Below are positions 35,248 through 45,572 of a stretch of DNA of 64,000 bases, piece after piece (position 1 is the stretch's first letter; the number at the start of each line of letters is the position of its first letter). The DNA is from Derxia gummosa DSM 723 (GTDB lineage: Bacteria > Pseudomonadota > Gammaproteobacteria > Burkholderiales > Burkholderiaceae_E), in the NCBI RefSeq assembly GCF_000482785.1, contig NZ_AXWS01000007.1, positions 620,001 to 684,000 on the forward strand. Direction: 5' to 3'. A model generated the notes under the pieces. That model was not told the origin of the DNA. It searched no databases and saw nothing but the letters and a program-made list of their open reading frames with translations. Both the position numbers and the translations under genes were made by a program.

Positions 35248-36360
35248 TCAGCGCTTCACGCGCGCCAGCACCCGCACATCGCCATCGGCCAGCAGCGTGA
35301 CCGAATGCGTGTCGAGCGCGAGCCGCCCGTCCAGCTCGGCCAGCGCCGGCAGCGCGGCCATGCCCCTGCCGGGGCCGATCAGGCAGGGCGCGAGGTAGAG
35401 CAGCAGCTCGTCCACGCAGCCCTCGCGCAGCAGCGAGCCGTTGAGCTTCTCGCCCGCTTCCACATGCAGCTCGTTGATGCCGCGCCGGCCCAGCTCGGCC
35501 AGCATCGCGCGCAGATCGACCTTGCCGTTGGCGTCGGGCAGCGACACCACCTCCACGTCGCGGCGCGCAAGCGCGTCGGCCTTGAGCGCGACCGCCGCGT
35601 CGTCAAGCGCGCCGGCGAACACCAGCGTGCCGGTGTGGACGATGCGCGCTTCCAGCGGCACGCCCAGACGCGCATCCACCAGCACGCGCTTCGGCTGGCG
35701 CGTGGTCTCCACCAGCCGCACGTTGAGCTGCGGATCATCCTCGCGCACGGTGCCGAGGCCCGTGAGCACGGCGCAGGCGCGCGCGCGCCAGGCATGGCCG
35801 TCGGTGCGCGCCGCCTCGCCGGTAATCCATTGCGACACGCCGTTGTCGAGCGCGGTGCGGCCATCGAGGCTGGCCGCGATCTTCATGCGCACCCAGGGCG
35901 TGCCGCGCGTCATGCGCGAGATGAAGCCCCGGTTGAGTTCCTCGGCCTCGGCGCGCAGCAGGCCGCAGCGCACGTCGATGCCGAAGTCGCGCAGGCTTTG
36001 CAGGCCCTTGCCGGCGACGAGCGGATTCGGGTCGTCCATCGCCGCCACCACGCGCGCCACCTTGGCCTCGCGCAACGCGCCGGTGCACGGCGGCGTGCGG
36101 CCGAAGTGGTTGCAGGGTTCGAGCGTGACGTAGGCCGTCGCGCCGACGATGCCGTCGGGCCCGACGCGGGCGCGCGCATCCATCAGCGCCATCACTTCGG
36201 CATGCGGCTCGCCCGCGCGGCGGTGAAAGCCCACGCCCAGCACTTCCTCGCCGCGCGCGATCACGCAGCCGACGCGAGGATTGGGGGTGGTCGTGTAAAG
36301 CCCCTCGCGCGCCGCATCGAGGGCGCGGCGCATGTGGGCGTGGTCGTATTCGGTGAACAT
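35248..36360 (-). CDS. ribD: Riboflavin biosynthesis bifunctional deaminase/reductase
   Basis: 370 residues. The N-terminal deaminase has zinc ligands HAEV and PCNHFGRTPPC; the C-terminal NADPH reductase begins near WVRMKIAASLDGRT. It carries out the second and third steps from GTP to riboflavin. Third gene of glyA-nrdR-ribD, 28 bases after nrdR. No FMN riboswitch precedes it. Confidence 0.96.
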   Translation of the reverse strand: MFTEYDHAHMRRALDAAREGLYTTTPNPRVGCVIARGEEVLGVGFHRRAGEPHAEVMALMDARARVGPDGIVGATAYVTLEPCNHFGRTPPCTGALREAKVARVVAAMDDPNPLVAGKGLQSLRDFGIDVRCGLLRAEAEELNRGFISRMTRGTPWVRMKIAASLDGRTALDNGVSQWITGEAARTDGHAWRARACAVLTGLGTVREDDPQLNVRLVETTRQPKRVLVDARLGVPLEARIVHTGTLVFAGALDDAAVALKADALARRDVEVVSLPDANGKVDLRAMLAELGRRGINELHVEAGEKLNGSLLREGCVDELLLYLAPCLIGPGRGMAALPALAELDGRLALDTHSVTLLADGDVRVLARVKR

Positions 36361-36388
36361 CGTCGGCTCCCCCGGCCAGTGGCCGGCA

Positions 36389-36850
36389 TCAGCGCCGGCG
36401 CGACTTCTCGACTTCCTGGATCACTTCCTTGAACTCGCCCACATCGTTGAAGCTGAAGTAGACGGACGCGAAGCGGATGTAGGCGATCTTGTCGAGCTTC
36501 TTGAGTTCGCGCATCACCAGCTCGCCGATGCGCTCGCTCGGCACTTCCTTGGCGGCCATCGTCACCAGCTTGTCCTCGATGCGCTGGATCGCGTCATCGA
36601 CGGCGGCCGCGCTCACCGGCCGCTTGCGCAGCGCCAGCGTGAAGCTCGCCTTGAGCTTCTCGCGGCTGTATTCCACCCGGCTGCCGTCGCGCTTGACCAC
36701 CACCGGCAGCATCACCTCGATGCGTTCGTAGGTCGTGAAGCGCTTGTCGCAGGACGGGCAGCGCCGACGGCGGCGGTTGACCGAACCGCCATCCGTCAGC
36801 CGGGTTTCGAGCACCGACGTGTCGTCGTGTCCGCAGAACGGGCAATGCAT
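36389..36850 (-). CDS. nrdR: Transcriptional repressor NrdR
   Basis: 153 residues: zinc ribbon ([23 protein letters not shown]) and ATP-cone domain ([16 protein letters not shown]). Nucleotide-sensing repressor of ribonucleotide reductase genes. Seventeen bases after glyA, same operon. Confidence 0.98.
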   Translation of the reverse strand: MHCPFCGHDDTSVLETRLTDGGSVNRRRRRCPSCDKRFTTYERIEVMLPVVVKRDGSRVEYSREKLKASFTLALRKRPVSAAAVDDAIQRIEDKLVTMAAKEVPSERIGELVMRELKKLDKIAYIRFASVYFSFNDVGEFKEVIQEVEKSRRR

Positions 36851-36867
36851 GCCGGTGCCCTCGCCGC

Positions 36868-38121
36868 TTACTTGCCGCCGTACACCGGGAAGGCGTCGGT
36901 CAGCTTCTTCACCTCGGCGCGCACGCGCTCCAGCACGGCGGCGTCACCGGGCGCGGCGAGCACGTCGGCGATGAGGTTGGCGGTCTTCTCGGCCTCGGCT
37001 TCCTTGAAGCCGCGCGTCGTGAGCGCCGGCGTGCCGATGCGGATGCCCGAGGTGACGAAGGGCTTTTCCGGGTCGTTCGGGATGCCGTTCTTGTTGACCG
37101 TGAGGTGCGCCTCGCCGAGCAGCTTCTCGGCTTCCTTGCCGGTGATCTTGAGCGCGCGCAGGTCCACGAGCATGACGTGGCTCTCGGTGCGGCCCGACAC
37201 GATGCGCAGGCCGCGCTTCGTGAGCGTCTCGGCCATCACCTTGGCGTTGCGCGCGACCTGTTCCTGGTAGGCCTTGAACTCGGGTTGCAGCGCTTCCTGG
37301 AAGGCCACGGCCTTGCCGGCGATGACGTGCATGAGCGGGCCGCCCTGGATGCCCGGGAAGATGGCGGAATTGATCGCCTTCTCGTGCTCGGCCTTCATCA
37401 GGATGATCCCGCCGCGCGGGCCGCGCAGGCTCTTGTGCGTGGTGCTGGTGACCACGTCGGCGAAGGGCACCGGGTTGGGGTACACGCCCGCCGCGATCAG
37501 GCCGGCGTAGTGGGCCATGTCCACCATGAAGATGGCGCCGACTTCCTTGGCGATCTTGCCGAAGCGCTCGAAGTCGATGCGCAGCGCGAAGGCCGAGGCG
37601 CCCGCGATGATGAGCTTGGGCTTGTGCTCGCGCGCGAGGGCTTCCATGCGGTCGTAGTCGATGTCCTCGGCTTCGTTCAGGCCATAGGACACGACGTTGA
37701 ACCACTTGCCCGACTGGTTGAGCGCCATGCCGTGCGTGAGGTGGCCGCCTTCGGCCAGGCTCATGCCCATGATGGTGTCGCCGGGCTTGAGGAAGGCCAT
37801 GAACACGGCCTGGTTGGCCTGCGAGCCCGAGTTGGGCTGCACGTTGGCGGCTTCGGCGCCGAACAGCTTCTTCAGGCGGTCGATGGCGAGCTGCTCGACC
37901 ACGTCGACGTATTCGCAGCCGCCGTAGTAGCGCTTGCCGGGATAGCCCTCGGCGTACTTGTTGGTCAGCTGGGAGCCCTGGGCTTCCATGACGGCCGGCG
38001 AGGTGTAGTTCTCGCTGGCGATGAGTTCGATGTGGTCCTGCTGGCGGCCGTTTTCGGCCTGGATGGCGGACCAGAGCTCGGGATCGACCGAGGCGATCGT
38101 GTGGGTGGCGCGATTGAACAT
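36868..38121 (-). CDS. glyA: Serine hydroxymethyltransferase
   Basis: 417 residues. PLP enzyme with the Schiff-base Lys in [14 protein letters not shown] and the N-terminus [14 protein letters not shown]. It interconverts serine and glycine with 5,10-methylene-THF, feeding one-carbon units to purines. The start at 38121 has GAGGAA upstream; a start four codons earlier is less likely. Under a ZTP riboswitch at 38193-38335, which fits a gene whose product relieves one-carbon shortage. Confidence 0.98.
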   Translation of the reverse strand: MFNRATHTIASVDPELWSAIQAENGRQQDHIELIASENYTSPAVMEAQGSQLTNKYAEGYPGKRYYGGCEYVDVVEQLAIDRLKKLFGAEAANVQPNSGSQANQAVFMAFLKPGDTIMGMSLAEGGHLTHGMALNQSGKWFNVVSYGLNEAEDIDYDRMEALAREHKPKLIIAGASAFALRIDFERFGKIAKEVGAIFMVDMAHYAGLIAAGVYPNPVPFADVVTSTTHKSLRGPRGGIILMKAEHEKAINSAIFPGIQGGPLMHVIAGKAVAFQEALQPEFKAYQEQVARNAKVMAETLTKRGLRIVSGRTESHVMLVDLRALKITGKEAEKLLGEAHLTVNKNGIPNDPEKPFVTSGIRIGTPALTTRGFKEAEAEKTANLIADVLAAPGDAAVLERVRAEVKKLTDAFPVYGGK

Positions 38122-38192
38122 GGGATTCCTCAAGGGAAGGCTGGGATGGAAGCCGGCGCCCGGACGAACCGCGACGCCGAAGTTTCACCATC

Positions 38193-38335
38193 GATGCCCA
38201 GGCGAACGGCTTGATGCGGCAGGTGACGGAACCGTCGCGCGCTGCCGGCCTGATGCCGTCACCGCGCTGCGGGTTCTCGACCGCCGCGCCCTGCGCTCCC
38301 CCGTGGTGAGCCCACGTATTCGCCAGTCACGCAGG
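38193..38335 (-). ncRNA. ZTP (pfl) riboswitch in the glyA leader
   Basis: On the minus strand: P1 CCTGCG (38335-38330) pairs with CGCAGG. It encloses the conserved GTGACTGGCG, a P2 hairpin CGTGG/CCACG (38316-38302) and GGGGGAGCG. After a long GC-rich variable arm comes the conserved CGCCTGGGCA (38204-38195), whose CGCC can form the pseudoknot with GGCG. These are the diagnostic elements of the ZTP/ZMP-sensing pfl motif, which activates purine and one-carbon genes. About 70 bases of expression platform remain before the ATG. Confidence 0.9.
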
Positions 38336-38353
38336 ATTGAATGGTCGGGCGGG

Positions 38354-38359
38354 ATTGTA
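38354..38359 (-). promoter_or_regulatory. -10 box of the glyA promoter
   Basis: TACAAT on the minus strand, ending 19 bases before riboswitch P1, which places the start site near 38347. The -35 region is poor (TTTCGG at 17 bases). Confidence 0.55.
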
Positions 38360-38548
38360 GGCGAGCGATCGGATCGCCGAAACCGCTGCCGACGGTCTGG
38401 TCGAACCACCGCGCCGTCCATCGCCATCAATCGACGCTTGCCCGGACGGGGGCGTGTAACCATCGCCGCCGGCATCGCTCCGGGCCACTCCGCGCGGAGA
38501 AGATCCGGTCCCCACGCACTCGCCATCCATCAGAAGACAGGAGCCTCC

Positions 38549-39301
38549 ATGCCCCTCACCGCCTTCATCACCGGCGCCACCGCCGGCTTCGGCGCGGCCA
38601 TCGCCCGCCGTTTCGTGGCCGAAGGCCATCGCGTCGTCATCGCGGGCCGTCGCGCCGAGCGGCTCGATGCGCTCAAGGCCGAACTGGGCGAGGCCGCCCA
38701 TCCCGTCGTGCTCGACGTGCGCGACCGCGAGGCGGTGTTCGCCGCCGTGGCCGCGCTGCCGGCGGACTTTGCCGGCGTCGATCTGCTCGTCAACAACGCC
38801 GGCCTCGCGCTCGGCCTGGAGCCGGCGCAGCGCGCCGACCTCGACGACTGGGAGCAGATGATCGACACCAACATCAAGGGCCTCGTGTACATGACCCGCG
38901 CGCTGCTGCCGGGCATGGTCGCGCGCGGCCGCGGCCATGTGGTGAACCTCGGCTCGATCGCGGGCGAGTTCCCCTACCCGGGCGGCAACGTGTACGGCGG
39001 CACCAAGGCTTTCGTGCACCAGCTTTCGCTCAACCTGCGCGCCGACCTGCTCGGCACGCCCGTGCGCGTGACCGACGTGCAGCCGGGCCTGTGCGGCGGC
39101 ACCGAGTTCAGCAACGTGCGCTTCAAGGGCGACGACGCGAAGGCGGCCAAGGTGTACGAGAACACCCAGCCGCTGACGGCCGATGACGTGGCCGACACGG
39201 TGTTCTGGGTGGCGACGCGGCCGGCCCACGTCAACATCAACAGCGTCCAGCTCATGCCGGTGTGCCAGGCCTTCGGGCCCCTGGCGGTGCACAAGGGCTG
39301 A
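38549..39301 (+). CDS. YdfG-like SDR (3-hydroxy acid / malonic semialdehyde reductase family)
   Basis: 250 residues: TGATAGFGAAIARRF, NNAGLALG, catalytic Ser in NLGSIAG, Tyr and Lys in YGGTKAF. The C-terminus (GTEFSNVRFKGDD, ending AHVNINSVQLMPV) matches E. coli YdfG closely. NADP-dependent dehydrogenase of 3-hydroxy acids and serine. RBS AGGAG fixes the start. The 427 bases upstream hold only the glyA leader. Confidence 0.92.
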   Translation: MPLTAFITGATAGFGAAIARRFVAEGHRVVIAGRRAERLDALKAELGEAAHPVVLDVRDREAVFAAVAALPADFAGVDLLVNNAGLALGLEPAQRADLDDWEQMIDTNIKGLVYMTRALLPGMVARGRGHVVNLGSIAGEFPYPGGNVYGGTKAFVHQLSLNLRADLLGTPVRVTDVQPGLCGGTEFSNVRFKGDDAKAAKVYENTQPLTADDVADTVFWVATRPAHVNINSVQLMPVCQAFGPLAVHKG

Positions 39302-39308
39302 GCACGCG

Positions 39309-39352
39309 CGCGACGCGGGACCGGGTGCCGCGCGCGCCGGTCCCGCGTCGCG
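39309..39352. other. Very stable inverted repeat after the YdfG-like gene
   Basis: Perfect 15-base arms (39310-39324 and 39337-39351) with a 12-base loop, immediately past the stop. No U-tract. Probably protects or ends the upstream mRNA. Confidence 0.5.
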
Positions 39353-39465
39353 TGACCGAATTGGCTTTCCTCCGTACCGGCGGCTTGCGGCGTCGTGGCC
39401 GCATGCCAATCTGCCCCGCGCCTGCGCCCCTCCCCCGGCGCATCTCCTCCGGTACGAACAAGACC

Positions 39466-40659
39466 ATGACTTCCACGCCAAGACGCGAGCGCGATCACGT
39501 CATCGATTTCCTGCGCGGCCTCGCGCTCATCACCATCCTGCTCAACCACTTCTCGGGCTTTGCCTACCGGCTCGGCTACGCGGGTTTCGCCTTCCCGACC
39601 ATGACGATGGTCGGCTACTCGTCGGCGGCGGAGGTGTTCTTCCTGTTTTCCGGCTATCTGGTCGGGCTGGTGCATGTGGGCCAGCGCGCCGAGGTGGACT
39701 GGCGCCGCGCGACGTTGCGCATCGTCGGGCGCATGGCGCAGATCTATTCGATGGCGCTGGCGGTCTGGGTGCTGCTACTGGCGCTGGTGTCGGTGGCCAG
39801 CCCGGACGAGCTGACGGCGGTGGGACTGACGGCGCTTGCCGGGCAGCCGGCGCTCGCGGCGCGCGACCTGCTGCTGATGCGCGAGGCGCCGATGATCATC
39901 GACATCCTGTTCGTGTACGTGCTGTACATGGGGCTGACGCCGCTGCTCATCCCGGTGCTGCGCCGGCTGCGCGGGCGCTTCATCGTGCCGCTGCTGGCGC
40001 TGTACGGGCTGTCGCAGGCGCTGCCGGAACTGGGCGACGTGGGTGCCGGCCCGTGGAACCGGCTGGCCTGGGCCCTGCCCTTCTTCGGCGGGATGACGCT
40101 GGCGGTCTCGGGCGCGCTGGAGCGCGCGCGCGACTGGGCCGGCCGTCATCCGCGCGCGATCTGGCCGCTGGCCGGGGCGCTGGCGCTGTTCACCGTGGTG
40201 TTCCTGCTCGATGCCTGGGGCCGCAGGTTGGGCGTGGTGTTCGATCTGCCGGGCGCCGACAAGCGCCATCTCGGCCCGGTGCGGGTGCTGCATGTGGTGG
40301 TGGTGCTGGCAACGGCCTTCGTGTTCTTCTGGCGCCGGCCACGGCTGGTGGCTTCGGCGGCGGGCCGCGTGATCTGCGCCGCGGGCGCCAATTCGCTGGA
40401 GGTGTTCGCCTTCGGCGCGGCCTATTGCTATGGCGCGGTGCTGCTGTGGCATCAGGCGCTGCCGGGCAATGGCGGTTATGTGGCGCTGAGCCTCCTGGGC
40501 ATCGCGCTGACGCTGGTGCTGGGCTGGGCGCTGTCGGCGCGCAAGCGGGTGATCTCGACCCGCGCGACCGCCCCAGTCGCGCGCGCCGAAAGCTTGATTC
40601 ATGGCGGCGTCCACGGACTGGCGGCGCATGAGGTTCAGCCGGCGAGTACCGGGCATTGA
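39466..40659 (+). CDS. OpgC-family membrane acyltransferase
   Basis: 397 residues with about ten membrane helices. The N-terminus RDHVIDFLRGLALITILLNH and the VFFLFSGYLVG segment are signatures of the OpgC family, which succinylates osmoregulated periplasmic glucans. No opgG or opgH is near. Start chosen at MTSTPRRERD; the upstream in-frame part overlaps the preceding gene and hairpin. Confidence 0.88.
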   Translation: MTSTPRRERDHVIDFLRGLALITILLNHFSGFAYRLGYAGFAFPTMTMVGYSSAAEVFFLFSGYLVGLVHVGQRAEVDWRRATLRIVGRMAQIYSMALAVWVLLLALVSVASPDELTAVGLTALAGQPALAARDLLLMREAPMIIDILFVYVLYMGLTPLLIPVLRRLRGRFIVPLLALYGLSQALPELGDVGAGPWNRLAWALPFFGGMTLAVSGALERARDWAGRHPRAIWPLAGALALFTVVFLLDAWGRRLGVVFDLPGADKRHLGPVRVLHVVVVLATAFVFFWRRPRLVASAAGRVICAAGANSLEVFAFGAAYCYGAVLLWHQALPGNGGYVALSLLGIALTLVLGWALSARKRVISTRATAPVARAESLIHGGVHGLAAHEVQPASTGH

Positions 40660-40900
40660 GACAGCGCGGGCTTGCCCTGTCACGCGCGAGCCGGCGCGGC
40701 AAACCTTCCGCAGGTCGTTCGATCCGGTCTCACCGCTCGCCTGACGCCAGGGGACGTGAAGGCGTCGCCTGTCGGCTGGCGGACGTTTTTACTCCCCCAT
40801 CATTCACAAATCGAATCCAGCCGATTCAGAACATTCATTTTCGTGACGGCCGGGCGATCCGTATAAAGACGACAAGATCGCTCGAATAAGGGTTAACCCC

Positions 40901-41356
40901 ATGACCGTCCAACGTCTTCCCCTCCGTGTCCGTGCCCTGCTGCGTCACAGCCGGCTGCTCCAGATCGGTCTGCTCATGGCCGTGTGGTGGCTGGCCGAAA
41001 GCCTGCGCCAGCACCTGGCCCTGCCGGTGCCGGGCAGCGTGCTCGGCCTGGGGGCGATGCTGGCGCTGCTGCTCGCGCGCATCGTGCGGGTCGAAAGCTT
41101 CCGCCAGGGCGCGCGCTGGCTACTGGGCGAGATGCTGCTGTTCTTCGTGCCGGCGGCGATGGCGCTGCTCGATCACCCCGAGTTCCTGAGCGTCACCGGA
41201 CTGAAGCTGCTGGCGGTCGTGGCGGTCGGCACGCTGCTGGTGATGGGCACGACGGCGCTGGCGGTCGAGGCCTGCTTCCTGCTGTCGCGCCGCGCGATGG
41301 CTGCGCCCGATACGCTCGCCGGCTCGGCGCTGCCGCGCGCCCACGGCCTGCGCTGA
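40901..41356 (+). CDS. CidA/LrgA family holin-like protein
   Basis: 151 residues, four membrane helices, motif LPVPGSVLGLGAML typical of the family. It forms a pair with the LrgB-like gene 7 bases downstream. Proposed roles are control of murein hydrolases or export of small metabolites. TATAAA at 40862-40867 is a possible -10. Confidence 0.9.
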   Translation: MTVQRLPLRVRALLRHSRLLQIGLLMAVWWLAESLRQHLALPVPGSVLGLGAMLALLLARIVRVESFRQGARWLLGEMLLFFVPAAMALLDHPEFLSVTGLKLLAVVAVGTLLVMGTTALAVEACFLLSRRAMAAPDTLAGSALPRAHGLR

Positions 41357-41363
41357 GGTAGCC

Positions 41364-42143
41364 ATGGCGATCGAACTTGGCCTGCTGGCCGCGCCCGGCA
41401 TGGTGTCGGCGCACGATCCCTTCGGCGGCCTGGAAACCCAAGTCATCAATGCCGTGACCGACGGCATGACGCTGGCTGTCTGGCCACTGGCCACGATCGT
41501 GGTCTATCTGCTCGCCAAGGCCACCTACCGCCGGCTCGGCACCTGGTGGGCGATGCCGCTGCTGCTGGCGCCAGCGCTGCTGCTGGGCCTGGCGCTGGTG
41601 GCCCACACCGATTACCGCGACTACATGCGCGGCTCGCATTTCCTGCTGCTGATGCTGGGGCCTGCCACCGTGGCCTTCGCGCTGCCGATCTACGAGCGGC
41701 GCGCCCTGATCGCGCGCCACTGGAAGGTGCTGATCGTGGGCGTGACCGCGGGCAGCGGCATGGCGATGGCGAGCGCCTGGCTGCTCGCCACCTGGCTGCA
41801 TCTGTCGCCCGACCTGCGCGCGAGCCTGCTGCCGCGCTCGATCACCACGCCGTTCGCCATCGTGGTGTCGGGCGACGTGGGCGGCGTGCCCGACCTGACG
41901 GCGGTGTTCGTGATCCTGACCGGCGTGTTCGGTGCCGCCACCGGCGGGCTGCTGCTGCGCTGGCTGCCGCTGCGCTCGTCACTGGCGCGTGGCGCGCTGT
42001 TCGGCATGGGCGCCCATGGTGCTGGCGTGGCCAAGGCGATGGCGGTGGGCGAGGAGGAAGGCTCGATCGCCGGCCTGACGATGGTGCTGGCCGGCCTGCT
42101 GAATGTGACGGTGGCGCCGGTGCTGGCGCACTTCATCGGCTGA
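41364..42143 (+). CDS. LrgB family membrane protein
   Basis: 259 residues, multiple membrane helices. The conserved LPRSITTPFAIVVS and GMGAHGAGVAKAMAVGEEEG motifs are typical of LrgB/CidB. Partner of the preceding LrgA-like protein; ends in a strong terminator. Confidence 0.93.
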   Translation: MAIELGLLAAPGMVSAHDPFGGLETQVINAVTDGMTLAVWPLATIVVYLLAKATYRRLGTWWAMPLLLAPALLLGLALVAHTDYRDYMRGSHFLLLMLGPATVAFALPIYERRALIARHWKVLIVGVTAGSGMAMASAWLLATWLHLSPDLRASLLPRSITTPFAIVVSGDVGGVPDLTAVFVILTGVFGAATGGLLLRWLPLRSSLARGALFGMGAHGAGVAKAMAVGEEEGSIAGLTMVLAGLLNVTVAPVLAHFIG

Positions 42144-42206
42144 ACGCGAGCAGCTTGACGCTGCTTCGGCGACCGGCACGCGGGACGACCTCGCCGCAAA
42201 CGACAA

Positions 42207-42231
42207 GGGCAGCCTCGCGGCTGCCCTTTTT
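42207..42231 (+). terminator. lrgAB terminator
   Basis: Perfect GGGCAGCC/GGCTGCCC stem, loop TCGC, then five T residues, 64 bases past the stop. Confidence 0.88.
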
Positions 42232-42271
42232 CATTGCCGCGCCCGTCGCGCGGCCCGGCGGCGATGCGATG

Positions 42272-43069
42272 TCATTCGTCCAGCGTCTCGGTGAGGTGAT
42301 CGATCTCACCCCAGCTGCCGATGCGGAAGCCTTCCGGCCCGTGCAGCAGCCGGTTGATGCTCGCGTTCATCGCGCGCCACTTGCGCGGCGTGTCGAGGCC
42401 GGTGGCCGCGCCGAGCCGGTAGGCGCAGTCGAGCACGCCGCCGTGCAGCGCCACCAGCACCTTGCCGCCCGCGTGCGCCGCCGCCACCGTCGCGAGCGCG
42501 CCGGCGATGCGGTCGTAGAACTGCCGGCGCGTCTCGCCGTCGTCGGGCTGGAGCATGAGCAGGTCGGTCGAATTCCAGCGCGCGTACAGCTCGGGATGGC
42601 GCTGCGGAATCTCGGCGATGAACTCGCCCTCCATCGAGCCGAAGTAGCGCTCGCGGAAGGCTGGCATCACCGTCACCGGCGTGGCGCGGCCGGCGGCGAT
42701 GGCGAGCGCCGTCGCATGCGCGCGCTTGAGGTCGCTCGAATAGATCGCGTCGAACTGCTCGTCGGCGAGCGCGCGCGCCGTGGCCTCGGCCTGCCAGCGG
42801 CCCAGCTCGTTGAGTTCGATGTCGGCATGGCCCTGGATGCGGTGGGCGCGGTTCCAGTCGGTCTCGCCATGGCGCACGAGGACGATCTCGGTCTCGCGGG
42901 GGCGGCGTTCCTCGCGCGGGCCGGTGGCGCGGGCGAAGGGGATGCCTTCGGTGCCGGGGGCGTCGCCGGGCAGGCCGCGCTGCGCGGCGACCGGACGGTT
43001 GCCGGTGGCCGCGTCGGCGTCGGCGCGTGCCGCGTCCTGCAAGGGCTGCGTGGTGCCGCCCGCCGTCAT
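42272..43069 (-). CDS. Histidine phosphatase (phosphoglycerate-mutase-like, GpmB/CobC type)
   Basis: 265 residues. The catalytic core starts near residue 58 with IVLVRHGETDWNR. A second His is in LVALHGGVLD, with arginines in YSSDLKRA. About 55 residues before the core are low complexity. The start overlaps the YbhB gene stop (ATGA). Substrate not determinable; last gene of tyrS-dtd-ybhB-phosphatase. Confidence 0.88.
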   Translation of the reverse strand: MTAGGTTQPLQDAARADADAATGNRPVAAQRGLPGDAPGTEGIPFARATGPREERRPRETEIVLVRHGETDWNRAHRIQGHADIELNELGRWQAEATARALADEQFDAIYSSDLKRAHATALAIAAGRATPVTVMPAFRERYFGSMEGEFIAEIPQRHPELYARWNSTDLLMLQPDDGETRRQFYDRIAGALATVAAAHAGGKVLVALHGGVLDCAYRLGAATGLDTPRKWRAMNASINRLLHGPEGFRIGSWGEIDHLTETLDE

Positions 43070-43719
43070 GCCGGCACCGCCGGATTCAGGCTGTACGTCC
43101 CGGTCATGCTCGCCGTGCCGAGCACCTTGCCGTCGATGGCCGCGAGCACGTCGGCGCGCGTGAAGCGCGGCGCGAGCGTGGCGGGCAGTTCGACCTGCGC
43201 CACCGACAGCGCGTAGAGCGTGAAGTGGTAGTGGTGGACGATCGTGTCGTTCCACGGCGGGCAGGGGCCGTCGTAGCCGAAGTAGTCGCCCGACATGTCG
43301 GGGTCGCCGTGGAACCAGCCGGTGTAGTCGTTGATGCCGTGGCGCAGCAGCGTGCCGTCGGCGCGCGCGATGGCCGGGCCGCCCTTGCCGCGCGGCGTGA
43401 CCGCGTGGCTGAACTCGCCGGCGGCGATCGGGCCGCTCGCGGCCGGCAGGTCGATGAGCGCCCAGTGCGTGAAGTCGGCGCGCGGCAGGTCGGCGGGCAC
43501 GAAGCGGCCTTCCTGGTTCACGTCGTCGGGCTTGGTGGGCACGTCGCTGTCATGGCAGATGAGCACCAGCGATTGCGTGCCGTCGGGCAGATCGCTCCAC
43601 GCGAAATGCGGATTGCGGTTGGCCGACAGCGCCACGTGCGAGGTGGGCGACGCCACGGCGAAGGCGAATTCGCCGGGAATCGGCGACTGGTCGGTAAAGC
43701 TGTCGCTCCAGAGTTTCAT
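43066..43719 (-). CDS. YbhB/YbcL family (Raf kinase inhibitor-like) protein
   Basis: 217 residues with the PEBP fold: [35 protein letters not shown], then GYDGPCPP and YHFTLYAL motifs. Ligand-binding protein of unknown role. Overlaps dtd and the phosphatase gene by 4 bases each, so all are coupled. Confidence 0.92.
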   Translation of the reverse strand: MKLWSDSFTDQSPIPGEFAFAVASPTSHVALSANRNPHFAWSDLPDGTQSLVLICHDSDVPTKPDDVNQEGRFVPADLPRADFTHWALIDLPAASGPIAAGEFSHAVTPRGKGGPAIARADGTLLRHGINDYTGWFHGDPDMSGDYFGYDGPCPPWNDTIVHHYHFTLYALSVAQVELPATLAPRFTRADVLAAIDGKVLGTASMTGTYSLNPAVPA

Positions 43720-44201
43720 GCGGGCCTCGATACGGGTTCGGGGGAGACGGGCGGTTGCTGCAGCCAGATCGTGACCGGCCCGTCGTTGACGAGCGCGACC
43801 TTCATGTCGGCGGCGAAGCGGCCGGTGCCGATGGCGGCGAGGCGGTCAGCGTAGCGGGCGCGGGCGTCGGCGACGAGGCAGTCGTACAGCCGCCGGCCAT
43901 CGTCGGGCGCGGCGGCGCGCGTGAAGCTCGGCCGGTTGCCCGAGCGGGTGTCGGCGGCGAGCGTGAACTGCGAGACGAGCAGCAGGCCGCCGCCCACGTC
44001 GAGCAGGCTGCGGTTCATCTTGCCGGCGTCGTCCGCAAAGATGCGGCACTTGAGCAGCTTGTCGAGCAGCAGCTGGCCTTCGCGCTCGGTGTCGCCGCGC
44101 TCGGCGCAGACCAGCACCAGCAGGCCGGCGCCGATCGCGCCCGTCACCTCGCCCTCGACGCGCACGCTCGCCTCGCTCACGCGCTGGAGCAGCGCGATCA
44201 T
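43716..44201 (-). CDS. dtd: D-aminoacyl-tRNA deacylase
   Basis: 161 residues: [34 protein letters not shown], and the Gly-cis-Pro motif in NDGPVTIW. Removes D-amino acids from tRNA, notably D-Tyr, which fits its coupling to tyrS (TGATG overlap). Confidence 0.97.
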   Translation of the reverse strand: MIALLQRVSEASVRVEGEVTGAIGAGLLVLVCAERGDTEREGQLLLDKLLKCRIFADDAGKMNRSLLDVGGGLLLVSQFTLAADTRSGNRPSFTRAAAPDDGRRLYDCLVADARARYADRLAAIGTGRFAADMKVALVNDGPVTIWLQQPPVSPEPVSRPA

Positions 44202-45424
44202 CAGCTCAGCGCGACGCGCGCGAACTTGCGCTTGCCCACCTGCACGACAAAGCTGCCGGCCTCCACCTTGAGGCCCTTGTCGCTCACCACGTCGCCGTCG
44301 ATGCGCACGCCGCCCTGCTCGATCATTCGATTGCCCTCGCTCGTGCTCGGCACGAGGCCGGCGTTCTTGAGCAGCGCCGCGATGCCCATCGGCGCGCCGG
44401 TCAGCGCCAGCTCGGGGATGTCGTCGGGGATGCCGCCCTTCGAGCGGTTGACGAAATCGGCCTCGGCCTGCTCGGCCGCCGCCGCGCCATGGAAGCGCGC
44501 GACGATCTCCTTGCCCAGCAGCACCTTGTAGTTGCGCGGATTGGCGCCCTGCTCGATCTCGGCCTTGAACTGCGCGATTTCGGCCATTGGGCGGAAGCTC
44601 AGCAGCTCGAACCAGCGCCACATCTGCACGTCGGAAATGCTCATCGTCTTGGCGAACATGTCGTTCGCCGGCTCGCTGATGCCGACGTAGTTGTTCTTGC
44701 TCTTGCTCATCTTCTCGACGCCGTCGAGCCCTTCGAGCAGCGGCATCGTGAGCACGCATTGCGGCTCCTGGCCGGCGTGCTTCTGCAGCTCGCGGCCGAC
44801 CAGCAGGTTGAACTTCTGGTCGGTGCCGCCAAGCTCCAGATCGCTTTGCAGCGCGACCGAGTCGTAGCCCTGCATGAGCGGGTAAAGGAACTCGTGGATC
44901 GAGATGGGCACGCCGCCCTGGAAGCGCTTGGTGAAGTCGTCGCGCTCGAGCATGCGGGCGACGGTGTGGCTCGCGGCGAGCTTGATCATGCCGCGCGCGC
45001 CGAGGGCGTCGCACCACTCGGAGTTGTAGCGGATCTCGGTGCGCTCGGGGTCGAGCACGAGGCTGGCCTGCTTGTAGTAGGTCTCGGCGTTGGCCTTGAT
45101 CTGCTCGGCCGTGAGCGGCGGGCGGGTGCTGTTGCGGCCCGACGGATCGCCGATGAGCGAGGTGAAGTCGCCGATCAGGAAGATGACCGTGTGGCCGAGG
45201 TCCTGGAGTTGGCGCAGCTTGTTGAGCACGACCGTGTGGCCGAGGTGGATGTCGGGCGCGGTCGGGTCGAGGCCGAGCTTGATGCGCAGGGGCTTGCCGC
45301 TGGCCTCGCTGCGCTTGAGCTTCTCGATCCATTCGGCTTCGACCAGCAGTTCGTCGCAGCCGCGCTTGGTGATGGCCAGCGCTTCGCGCACGCGATCGCT
45401 GAGGCCGGTGATTTCTTCGCTCAT
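44201..45424 (-). CDS. tyrS: Tyrosyl-tRNA synthetase
   Basis: 407 residues. Class I HIGH-type motif in [15 protein letters not shown] loop in [13 protein letters not shown]-terminal S4 RNA-binding domain. TyrZ-like length variant common in Betaproteobacteria. First gene of the coupled operon; divergent to the M23 peptidase. Confidence 0.97.
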   Translation of the reverse strand: MSEEITGLSDRVREALAITKRGCDELLVEAEWIEKLKRSEASGKPLRIKLGLDPTAPDIHLGHTVVLNKLRQLQDLGHTVIFLIGDFTSLIGDPSGRNSTRPPLTAEQIKANAETYYKQASLVLDPERTEIRYNSEWCDALGARGMIKLAASHTVARMLERDDFTKRFQGGVPISIHEFLYPLMQGYDSVALQSDLELGGTDQKFNLLVGRELQKHAGQEPQCVLTMPLLEGLDGVEKMSKSKNNYVGISEPANDMFAKTMSISDVQMWRWFELLSFRPMAEIAQFKAEIEQGANPRNYKVLLGKEIVARFHGAAAAEQAEADFVNRSKGGIPDDIPELALTGAPMGIAALLKNAGLVPSTSEGNRMIEQGGVRIDGDVVSDKGLKVEAGSFVVQVGKRKFARVALS

Positions 45425-45521
45425 CGGGGGGTTTCTTCTGGTGGAGCGCGGCTGTCCTACAAGACGGCACGCGGCTTGCTACGCCCTTCAACCTCAAGGT
45501 CTTGGCTATGAGGCCGATTGC

Positions 45522-45527
45522 TATACT
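45522..45527 (+). promoter_or_regulatory. Likely -10 box of the M23 peptidase gene
   Basis: TATACT, 46 bases before the ATG at 45573, with only a weak -35 (GTCTTG, 17-base spacer). Shared divergent region with tyrS. Confidence 0.45.
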
Positions 45528-45572
45528 CGTCGGCTTCGACTAGCTGCCAGACGTTTCAAAGGATTCTAGCGA

